Source of the DNA: SAR202 cluster bacterium
GTDB lineage: Bacteria > Chloroflexota > Dehalococcoidia > UBA3495
Reading direction: 5' to 3'
Length of the DNA stretch: 7,597 nucleotides
Assembly: GCA_009392075.1 (NCBI GenBank)
Contig: VFHG01000040.1
Location: 1-7,597, forward strand
The notes below the pieces were generated by a model. It had not been told where the DNA came from, did no database searches, and saw only the letters and a list, made by a program, of their open reading frames with translations. A program made the position numbers and the translations under genes. Below are positions 1-5,769 of this stretch, piece by piece (positions within the stretch are counted from its first letter, which is position 1; every line of letters begins with the position of its first letter).

Positions 1-1
1 G

Positions 2-175
2 TTCGTGTTTTTCAGGACGATAGTCCTGGACTCAACCAACTCCGGCGCCTGGAACCGGATCATCGAGGCCGCAGACCGGGTGTTGGTGGGCATGGCCGAT
101 TCCTATCAAGACGCCGATGAAAGGTCTTCGGAAAAGGCGCGAGCCGAATCCAAAAATAAACCTGAACGAATATAA
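2..175 (+). CDS. 3' end of an unrecognised upstream gene (5' partial)
   Basis: An open frame enters from the left edge (first full codon at 2) and stops at TAA 173-175, giving the last 57 residues of a protein. I see a hydrophobic strand (FVFFRTIVLDS), then a helix-like stretch reading IIEAADRVLVGMADSY, then a charged Glu/Arg/Lys-rich tail. 37 of its 57 third codon positions are G or C, which fits coding DNA here. The overlapping ORF that begins at 117 has only 23 of 55 in the part before 282. The strand followed by 'AADRVLV' loosely recalls the region after Walker B in ParA/MinD-like P-loop ATPases. However, too little protein follows that point for a full member of that family, so I assign no function. 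It lies on the same strand, 106 bp before the ahbAB start, and could be the preceding operon gene. Confidence 0.6.
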   Translation, partial: FVFFRTIVLDSTNSGAWNRIIEAADRVLVGMADSYQDADERSSEKARAESKNKPERI

Positions 176-261
176 ACCAGGAATGCCCTTCGATCATTCA
201 TTGGCGCTGGCGCCGGCACTAGCTAAATCAACAAAACCTACTAAAACCAACAAACCGGACC

Positions 262-270
262 GGGAGGAAG
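262..270 (+). promoter_or_regulatory. Shine-Dalgarno that sets the ahbAB start at 282
   Basis: GGGAGGAAG lies 11 nt before ATG 282, a strong Shine-Dalgarno core at slightly long spacing. Nothing comparable precedes the in-frame ATG at 117. This ribosome site supports 282 as the true start of the siroheme decarboxylase gene. Confidence 0.65.
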
Positions 271-281
271 CTCAAACAGCA

Positions 282-1364
282 ATGGATATCACAGATCGCG
301 AGCTGTTAAACAAGATTCAAGCCCCATTTCCCATGGTCTACCAGCCATATCAGCAACTTGGCGAGGAGATCGGGATCAGCGAACAAGAGGTCATTGACCG
401 TTTAACCGTGCTGAAGAAATCAAATGTCCTGCGCCAGATAAGCGCAATCTTTGATACCCGCCGCCTGGGCTTCAAGACCACCTTGGTGGCCATGGCCTAC
501 GAACCAGACCAGTTACACAAAGCAGCGACGGAGATCAATAAGCACCCCGGTGTAAGCCACAATTACGCACGGGAAGGATCCTACTACAATCTGTGGTTCA
601 CGCTAGCCGTGCCTCCAGAACACAATCTTGAAGCCACTGCCGATTACATGGCCCGCAAGACCGGGGCGTTGGAACAGCGAATCATGCCCACCAAACGGTT
701 CTTCAAGATCGGCGTCAATTTCGACATGGTCAACAAAAAGGGGTCTTCGTTTAATTTCTCTCCCGACAACGTCAAGAATCAAAAGTCCGGCGGCGAGAGC
801 GCAGAGAGCAAAGAAGCCGCCGACTCCTGGAACAAGGCGGTGTCGGTAACCGAAGCTGAGAAGGACGCAATACGGGGGATGCAGGAAGACCTGGAGCTTA
901 TTCCCCGCCCCTACGACCAGATCGCCAAAGACTTGGGAATGTCCACCGATGAATTGTTCGCATTAGCCAAAGACTTCCAAGACCGGCGCATTATGCGGCG
1001 CTACAGCGCGGTGCTGCACCATCGCAGGTCCGGATTCAAGGCCAATGCTATGATCGTTTGGAAAGTACCTGAAGAGCGCTCCGAGGAAGTTGGCCTGACG
1101 ATGGCCGCCCACGACGCTGTGACCCACTGTTACGAACGGCCGACGTTCCCAGACTGGCCCTACACTCATTTCACCATGGTCCACGCGACCACTCCCGAAG
1201 GTTGCGAGGAGATCAACAATGAGATCGCCGAAGCCACTGGGATATCCGAGCGCCTGGTGCTATACAGCACCAGGGAATACAAGAAAACCCGGGTCCGGTA
1301 TTTCGTGCCCGACTATGACGAGTATCTCGACACGGAAAAACCCGACGCCGTAATCACAGCCTAA
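282..1364 (+). CDS. ahbAB: Fused siroheme decarboxylase AhbA-AhbB (Lrp/AsnC-like, NirDL-type architecture)
   Basis: Predicted cytoplasmic enzyme of 360 aa that removes two acetate carboxyls of siroheme to give 12,18-didecarboxysiroheme, the entry to the siroheme-dependent heme route. Two homologous halves, each with an AsnC-like winged helix then an alpha/beta domain, are joined by a hydrophilic linker (about 150-190). Half 1 (1-150) is AhbA/NirD-like: DTRRLGFKTTLVA at 58-70 and SHNYARE...YNLWFTL at 92-108. Half 2 (190-345) is AhbB/NirL-like: RRYSAVLHHRRSGFKANAM at 239-257, THCYERP at 281-287 and PDWPYTHFTMVH at 290-301. AhbA and AhbB usually form a heterodimer of separate ~150-170 aa chains, so this is a natural fusion. 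The NirDL fusions of heme d1 synthesis share this layout, and d1 synthesis is the main alternative; no nirS, nirF or nirJ is visible here. Start 282 is preferred over ATG 117 because of its Shine-Dalgarno, because the homology begins at MDITDRELL, and because of poor codon use before 282. Confidence 0.88.
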   Translation: MDITDRELLNKIQAPFPMVYQPYQQLGEEIGISEQEVIDRLTVLKKSNVLRQISAIFDTRRLGFKTTLVAMAYEPDQLHKAATEINKHPGVSHNYAREGSYYNLWFTLAVPPEHNLEATADYMARKTGALEQRIMPTKRFFKIGVNFDMVNKKGSSFNFSPDNVKNQKSGGESAESKEAADSWNKAVSVTEAEKDAIRGMQEDLELIPRPYDQIAKDLGMSTDELFALAKDFQDRRIMRRYSAVLHHRRSGFKANAMIVWKVPEERSEEVGLTMAAHDAVTHCYERPTFPDWPYTHFTMVHATTPEGCEEINNEIAEATGISERLVLYSTREYKKTRVRYFVPDYDEYLDTEKPDAVITA

Positions 1365-1376
1365 ACCAGAGAACAT

Positions 1377-2135
1377 ATGACATCCTTTTACCCCGTTTTC
1401 CTTAACTTGACCGGACGCCGGTGCGTCGTCATTGGCGGTGGACAGATCGCCGAGGGCAAGATCACAAAGCTGATCGATTCAGGAGCCAAGATCACCGTGA
1501 TCAGCCCTGATGCCACACAAGGCATCCGAGACGCCGCAAACCGCGGCGCCATCGAATTCCACGAACGCAAATACAAGAGCGGCGACCTTCAAGACTCGTT
1601 CCTAGCAATAGCGGCCACCAATGACCGGGTGGTTAACCAAGAGATCTTTGAAGAAGCCGAAAAGCTCGGCGTATTGCTCAACGCAGTCGATGACCCTCCC
1701 CGCTGCTCGTTCATAGCGCCGTCCATCGTGAAACGCGGCCCAGTGACATTGGCGATCTCCACCGGCGGGGCCAGCCCGGCTTTGGCCCGCAAGCTGCGGG
1801 AGACCCTGACTGACTCCCGGCACTTGCAATGGGCGGACGCAACCGGCGTCCTCTCCAAAGCCCGACAGGTCATCAAAGACGAACAGGTAGCGATAGACCC
1901 GCAACGCTGGCAGTGCTGCATGACTTCGGATTTCTTAGCCCTGGCAAAATCCGGCCGGGAAGATCAGGCCATGGAGGTCCTGCTTGACGGTCTGCTGGGC
2001 AAGGATTCCAAAGGCAAGTGCTCAAACATAGCCGTATGCGTCTCCGGCGGCTGCCAAGTGAGAAACCAAAGCCGTCACGATTCGGCCGAAAATAGGAATG
2101 GCCAAGACCGCATGGCCCAGGCCGCGGGGGACTAA
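1377..2135 (+). CDS. sirC: Precorrin-2 dehydrogenase (SirC / Met8 / CysG N-domain family)
   Basis: Oxidises precorrin-2 to sirohydrochlorin with NAD+. Some family members (Met8p, CysG) also insert Fe2+ to make siroheme. The 252-aa protein starts with a Rossmann fold: GRRCVVIGGGQIAEGK at 13-28 is the nucleotide loop. Next comes NAVDDPPRCSFIAPSI at 102-117, in which Asp105 aligns with the catalytic Asp of CysG (NVVDAP motif). ISTGGASPALARKLRE at 127-142 is the family signature preceding the helical domain. About 45 residues at the C-terminus look unlike the family core and carry Cys 215, 221 and 226 plus a Cys-Cys pair at 180-181. The gene starts 12 nt after ahbAB with only a weak ribosome site (AGAG) and runs to within 4 nt of the preferred hemC start, so translation is probably coupled. 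Whether it also chelates iron cannot be told from sequence; no separate SirB is in the window. Confidence 0.9.
   Translation: MTSFYPVFLNLTGRRCVVIGGGQIAEGKITKLIDSGAKITVISPDATQGIRDAANRGAIEFHERKYKSGDLQDSFLAIAATNDRVVNQEIFEEAEKLGVLLNAVDDPPRCSFIAPSIVKRGPVTLAISTGGASPALARKLRETLTDSRHLQWADATGVLSKARQVIKDEQVAIDPQRWQCCMTSDFLALAKSGREDQAMEVLLDGLLGKDSKGKCSNIAVCVSGGCQVRNQSRHDSAENRNGQDRMAQAAGD
2126..2131 (+). promoter_or_regulatory. Shine-Dalgarno for the TTG start of hemC
   Basis: GGGGGA lies inside the end of the sirC gene, 8 nt before TTG 2140. The alternative ATG at 2098 has AGGA directly abutting it with no spacer, which is not usable. This favours the TTG. Confidence 0.45.
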
Positions 2136-2139
2136 CCCC

Positions 2140-3108
2140 TTGACCACCAGCGACTCAGAGGATAATTCCGGTAGTTCTCGCGGACCGGCCATCAAGGTCG
2201 GCAGCCGTGGCAGCGCCTTGGCCCTGATCCAAGACCATGTGGTGATCAACCGCCTGAAAGCCAACAGCCCGGCCCTGAATTTCGAGGTCGACACCGTCCG
2301 GACCAGGGGCGACGTTGACCAGACCTCCCGTTTGGCGGGCATGGGCCTGGGAATCTTCGTCAAAGAGCTGGAACAAGAGCTTTTGGACGGCAAGCTGGAC
2401 ATCGCTGTCCATAGCCTCAAGGACATGCCCACCCAGTTGACCGACGGCCTGGTTCTGGGAGCGGTGCTGGCGAGAGAAGACCCGCGGGATGTCTTGGTAA
2501 ACCGGCACAACTGCCCACTTGATGGGCTCCCCTCCGGTGCCAAGATCGGCACCAGTAGCCCCCGCCGGGCCGCCCAATTGAAGAAGTACGCTCCTCAGGT
2601 AGAGGTCGTTTCCATCCGGGGAAACGTGGAGACCCGGCTTAGGAAGGCCCAGGGCGAGGAGGCCGACGGAGCTATCCTGGCTGCCGCCGGTATGATTCGG
2701 TTGGGACTGCAAGACCAAGTCGCTGAATATCTATCCACCTCGCAGTTCGTGCCCCCGCCCGGACAGGGCATACTGGCCGTGGAGGCGCGGGCCGATGACC
2801 ACCGAATGCTGGAATTGTTGAGCGCCATCAACGACGCAGACACCCGCTACGAAGCCACGGCGGAACGGGCTTTTCTGGAAAAACTTGGTGGCGGCTGCAG
2901 CATCCCGGTAGGCGCTTATGCGCAGTGCGTCGAAGACATCATGGTCATGACGATATATATGAGTACCGAGGACGGTGAAAAAAACTTCACAACCAAGGTA
3001 CGGGGGCTGAAACGAGACCCTCTGCAGCTAGCCGGCGACGCCTACCTAGCCTTGGTGGAACAGGGCGGCGCTGATCTGGTGGCGGCTGCCAGAGCGAACC
3101 AACGGTAA
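2140..3108 (+). CDS. hemC: Hydroxymethylbilane synthase (porphobilinogen deaminase)
   Basis: Cytosolic enzyme that joins four porphobilinogen molecules into hydroxymethylbilane on a covalently bound dipyrromethane cofactor. From TTG 2140 it has 322 aa, close to the family's 300-320. Motifs in order: KVGSRGSALAL at 19-29, VRTRGD, AVHSLKDMP with catalytic Asp95, GTSSPRRAAQL at 137-147 with the substrate-binding arginine pair, RGNVETRL, PPPGQG at 205-210, and LGGGCSIPVGAY with the cofactor-attachment Cys253 (codon 2896-2898). All key residues are present. About 17 Ser/Asp/Glu-rich residues precede the usual N-terminus. An in-frame ATG at 2098 would add 14 more residues (MAKTAWPRPRG...), overlap sirC by 38 nt and lack a spaced ribosome site. 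The upstream neighbour is often hemA in other bacteria, but here it is sirC directly. Confidence 0.95.
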   Translation: MTTSDSEDNSGSSRGPAIKVGSRGSALALIQDHVVINRLKANSPALNFEVDTVRTRGDVDQTSRLAGMGLGIFVKELEQELLDGKLDIAVHSLKDMPTQLTDGLVLGAVLAREDPRDVLVNRHNCPLDGLPSGAKIGTSSPRRAAQLKKYAPQVEVVSIRGNVETRLRKAQGEEADGAILAAAGMIRLGLQDQVAEYLSTSQFVPPPGQGILAVEARADDHRMLELLSAINDADTRYEATAERAFLEKLGGGCSIPVGAYAQCVEDIMVMTIYMSTEDGEKNFTTKVRGLKRDPLQLAGDAYLALVEQGGADLVAAARANQR

Positions 3109-3147
3109 TCAACCGCCCAATGGAATTTTTTAAGTGGGCATCCTTTT

Positions 3148-3153
3148 AAGGTG
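3148..3153 (+). promoter_or_regulatory. Shine-Dalgarno that sets the cobA-hemD start at TTG 3160
   Basis: AAGGTG, followed by AA, ends 6 nt before TTG 3160. The same bases contain the GTG at 3151, the longest possible start, so using that GTG would leave no ribosome site. Starting at TTG gives (M)TGRVYLVGAGPGDPG, the usual N-terminus of uroporphyrinogen III methyltransferases. Confidence 0.6.
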
Positions 3154-3159
3154 AAATCA

Positions 3160-4686
3160 TTGACCGGTAGAGTCTATCTGGTGGGCGCCGGACCCGGCGA
3201 CCCCGGCCTAATCACAGTCAAGGGAATGCAGGCGCTGGAGCAGGCCCAAGTGGTCGTTTACGATCGCCTGGTAGACCCGGCACTCTTGAACGCCGTTCCA
3301 GAAGACGCCGAACGTATCTTCGTCGGCAAAGCCCGCGGGCGCCAACAACTGACCCAGCCGGAGATCAACCAACTGCTGGTGGACAAAGCATCTCAGGGGT
3401 TCAGCGTGGTGCGCTTGAAGGGCGGCGACCCCTTCGTGTTTGGCCGTGGCGGGGAAGAAGCCCTCGAGCTCAAAGCCAACGGCCTGCCATTTGAAATCGT
3501 CCCCGGCGTTACTTCAGCTATCGCCGGACCAGCCTACGCGGGCATACCCCTGACCCACCGGGGCATCTCGACGACGTTCACAGTCGTCAGCGGCAGCGAA
3601 GACCCGTCCAAGCCCGAGTCCACCATCCCCTGGAAAGTCCTGGCCAAGAACGGCGGCACCCTGGTGGTGCTGATGGGGTGGGCGTCTCTGGAAAAGATCC
3701 TGGCCACCCTGCAGCAGGAGGGCCTGCCTTCCAGCACGCCCGCGGCTCTAGTGCAGTGGGGCACCTGGAGCGACCAGCACACCGTTACCGGAAACATCGG
3801 CAACATCCTCGAGGTAGGCCAAAAGGCTGGGCTGACTCCTCCGGTGATCACGGTCATCGGCGAGGTAGTCAACCTCCGGGAAGAACTAGCTTGGTTCGAC
3901 ACGCGGATACTGTTCGGCAAGCGAGTACTGGTGACCCGCTCCCGCTCTCAGGCGTCACGGCTGTGCACCCTGCTGGAGCAGGCCGGAGCCAACGCGGTGG
4001 AACTGCCGACCATCCAGATCGTACCCCTGAAAGACTTCTCTCTACTGGACGCCACGCTGGAGAAAATATCTGATTACCAGTGGGTGATATTCGCCAGCGC
4101 TAACGCAGTTGAGTCGGTATTCGAGCGGCTGGAACTGCAAGGGAAGGACGCGCGGGCGTTGGCCGGAACGACCATTGGCGCCATCGGCCCCGCCACCGCG
4201 CAGGCATTGGCCCGCCGGGGAATCACCGCTGATTTCGTGCCCAGCCGTCCGGTTTCCGAGGCTATTCTCGATGAACTTTCAGGCCAGGACTGGAACGGCG
4301 TTTCTGTTTTGCTCCCCGCAGCCGACATCGGCCGCGACGAACTCGAAAAGGCACTCTCCGGTATGGGTGCCCAGGCCAACCGACTGGCGGCTTACCGGAA
4401 CGTGCCGGTGGAAGGCGTAAGCGACCTGGCCAAGAAGGCTTTTCTTGACGGCATCGATGTCGTAACCTTTACCAGTTCCTCCACGGTGCGTAACCTGGTT
4501 GAGATTCTGGACGGTGACCGCGCAGGTCTGGACGCCAGTTTCATCGCCTGCATCGGCCCGGTAACCGCCGCCACCGCCCGCGAGATGGGACTGCGGGTGG
4601 ACCTGGAAGCAACCGAGCACACCGTCGAAGGCCTCGTGGATGCGCTGACCAACCATTTCGCCGAAGGCGAGCTTTCCCGCAAGTAG
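3160..4686 (+). CDS. cobA-hemD: Fused uroporphyrinogen III C-methyltransferase / uroporphyrinogen III synthase (CobA-HemD)
   Basis: Bifunctional cytosolic protein of 508 aa. The C-terminal half closes hydroxymethylbilane to uroporphyrinogen III and the N-terminal half methylates it at C2 and C7 with S-adenosylmethionine to precorrin-2. The methyltransferase domain (1 to about 247) shows VGAGPGDPGL at 8-17, VVYDRLV, VRLKGGDPFVFGRGGEE at about 84-100, VPGVTSAIAGPA from 114, GIPLTHRG at 128-135, a WGT motif at 200 and PPVITVIGEVV. The HemD domain (about 250-505) starts LFGKRVLVTR and has IFASANAVE, AIGPATAQALARRG, TFTSSSTV at 436-443 and CIGPVTAATARE. The fusion is known in Gram-positive and Chloroflexota lineages and channels flux towards siroheme. 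A 51-nt gap separates it from hemC and 20 nt from hemB. GTG 3151 would add three residues but overlaps the Shine-Dalgarno sequence. Confidence 0.95.
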   Translation: MTGRVYLVGAGPGDPGLITVKGMQALEQAQVVVYDRLVDPALLNAVPEDAERIFVGKARGRQQLTQPEINQLLVDKASQGFSVVRLKGGDPFVFGRGGEEALELKANGLPFEIVPGVTSAIAGPAYAGIPLTHRGISTTFTVVSGSEDPSKPESTIPWKVLAKNGGTLVVLMGWASLEKILATLQQEGLPSSTPAALVQWGTWSDQHTVTGNIGNILEVGQKAGLTPPVITVIGEVVNLREELAWFDTRILFGKRVLVTRSRSQASRLCTLLEQAGANAVELPTIQIVPLKDFSLLDATLEKISDYQWVIFASANAVESVFERLELQGKDARALAGTTIGAIGPATAQALARRGITADFVPSRPVSEAILDELSGQDWNGVSVLLPAADIGRDELEKALSGMGAQANRLAAYRNVPVEGVSDLAKKAFLDGIDVVTFTSSSTVRNLVEILDGDRAGLDASFIACIGPVTAATAREMGLRVDLEATEHTVEGLVDALTNHFAEGELSRK

Positions 4687-4690
4687 GATT

Positions 4691-4701
4691 AGGAGAAAAG
4701 G
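4691..4701 (+). promoter_or_regulatory. Shine-Dalgarno of hemB
   Basis: AGGAGAAAAGG precedes ATG 4707. It offers two overlapping cores, AGGAG at 11 nt spacing and AAGG at 5 nt, and so supports ATG 4707 as the start. Confidence 0.6.
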
Positions 4702-4706
4702 ACGTC

Positions 4707-5690
4707 ATGACCAGCTTCCCTGACTCGCGGTTGCGCCGCCTGCGCGGTAGCGAACCCATGCGCAACATGGCCCGGGAGACCCGCCTCACGGTAAAAGAGT
4801 TCGTTTATCCCCTTTTCGTGGCCCACGGACACGGTGTCAAAGAAGCCATCGAGCCCATGCCCGGCCAGTTTCAGATGTCGCTGGACGTGCTGTCCGAGGA
4901 GGTTGGCGAGGCCCTGGAGTTGGGCATCCCTTCCGTTCTGCTGTTCGGACTGCCCGCCGAGAAAGACCCCCTGGGCACCGAAGGCTATGACCCCGAAGGC
5001 ATCGTGCAAGAAGCCGTGCGGATGATCAAGAAAGACCATCCCGACATGATGGTGATAACCGATGTCTGCATGTGCGAGTACACCGACCACGGACACTGCG
5101 GCGTCATCGACAACAACCGGATCGATAACGACCAAACCCTGGAACTCCTGAGCAAGACCGCTGTATCCCACGTTCAAGCCGGCGCCGACCTTCCGGCGCC
5201 ATCGGCCATGATGGACGGACAGGTCTGGGCGATCCGCCAAGCGTTGAACGACCACGGCTACGAAGATGTGCCGGTCATGGGTTACGCGGCCAAGTATTCG
5301 TCAGGGTTCTATGGCCCGTTCCGGGTGGCCGCCAATTCCACGCCCCAATTCGGCGACCGCAAGGGATATCAGATGGACCCGGCCAACGCCCGCATGGCCA
5401 TGCGCGAGATCGAAGCCGATATAGCCGAGGGCGCAGACATCGTGATGGTGAAACCAGCTCTGTCCTACCTGGACGTTATCCGGCAGGCCAAGGACCGGTT
5501 CGACCTGCCTCTTGCCGCCTACAACGTCAGCGGCGAGTACTCCATGATCAAAGCCGCGGCCGCCAACGGGTGGGTCGACGAGAAGACGGTCACCATGGAA
5601 GTTCTGACCTCCATCAAACGCGCCGGCGCCGATACCATTCTCACCTACCACGCCAAAGAAGTGGCGAAGTGGCTGAGAGAAGCGGAATAG
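4707..5690 (+). CDS. hemB: Porphobilinogen synthase (5-aminolevulinate dehydratase), zinc type
   Basis: Condenses two 5-aminolevulinate molecules into porphobilinogen in the cytosol. The length of 327 aa is normal. The metal site DVCMCEYTDHGHCGV carries Cys121, Cys123 and Cys131, the zinc-binding triad, rather than the Asp-rich Mg form of some bacteria and plants. The two Schiff-base lysines are Lys196 (GYAAKYSS) and Lys249 (VMVKPALSYLD). NSTPQFGDRKGYQMDPAN is the substrate and subunit-contact region, and APSAMMDGQV lies before it. The N-terminal arm (RLRRLRGSEPMRNMARET) is the usual oligomerisation segment. It sits between cobA-hemD and hemL in the same direction, so it is most likely cotranscribed. 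The start is supported by the Shine-Dalgarno at 4691-4701. Confidence 0.97.
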   Translation: MTSFPDSRLRRLRGSEPMRNMARETRLTVKEFVYPLFVAHGHGVKEAIEPMPGQFQMSLDVLSEEVGEALELGIPSVLLFGLPAEKDPLGTEGYDPEGIVQEAVRMIKKDHPDMMVITDVCMCEYTDHGHCGVIDNNRIDNDQTLELLSKTAVSHVQAGADLPAPSAMMDGQVWAIRQALNDHGYEDVPVMGYAAKYSSGFYGPFRVAANSTPQFGDRKGYQMDPANARMAMREIEADIAEGADIVMVKPALSYLDVIRQAKDRFDLPLAAYNVSGEYSMIKAAAANGWVDEKTVTMEVLTSIKRAGADTILTYHAKEVAKWLREAE

Positions 5691-5769
5691 ACGCCAATCG
5701 GACATCCAAGTCAGCGTTGAAAGAGACAGAATAATATTCAATCGCCGATAATTTTAATCAGGACGTTGC
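5691..5769 (+). other. AT-rich hemB-hemL spacer, possible internal promoter region
   Basis: The largest gap inside the operon, 79 nt, is clearly AT-richer than the genes around it. It holds TTGAAA at 5717-5722 and TAAT-rich stretches at 5732-5737 and 5749-5758, but no -35/-10 pair at 16-18 nt spacing, so a sigma70-type promoter is not demonstrated. AGGA at 5760-5763 is the hemL Shine-Dalgarno, 6 nt before ATG 5770. Confidence 0.3.

Noticed and set aside
203..214. GGCGC-TG-GCGCC inverted repeat in the leader
   Set aside because: Five-base arms with a 2-nt gap are expected by chance in GC-rich DNA and there is no known operator match.
171..229. Possible promoter elements before ahbAB (TATAAA at 171-176; TTGGCG at 201-206 with an AT-rich stretch near 220-229)
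   Set aside because: No partner hexamer at acceptable spacing for TATAAA, and the -10 candidate after TTGGCG matches the consensus poorly.
117..281. N-terminal 55 residues of the longest ORF (ATG 117, overlapping as ATGA with a stop in another frame)
   Set aside because: Low GC at third positions, no homology to the AhbA N-terminus, no Shine-Dalgarno at 117, and overlap with a better coding frame that ends at 175.
2022..2552. 176-codon open frame on the - strand
   Set aside because: Antisense shadow of sirC and hemC, whose catalytic motifs are unmistakable on the + strand; no recognisable domain.
3115..3139. GCCCA...TGGGC hairpin with internal T run between hemC and cobA-hemD
   Set aside because: Only 5 bp with a 15-nt loop, and the T run lies inside the loop, so it is not a terminator.
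4689..5255. 188-codon open frame on the - strand
   Set aside because: Antisense shadow of hemB, a result of GC-rich codon use; the His/Gly/Val-rich translation is typical of such shadows.
5301..5741. 146-codon open frame on the - strand covering the hemB end and the hemB-hemL spacer
   Set aside because: Most of it mirrors hemB codons, with no domain and no sensible operon context.
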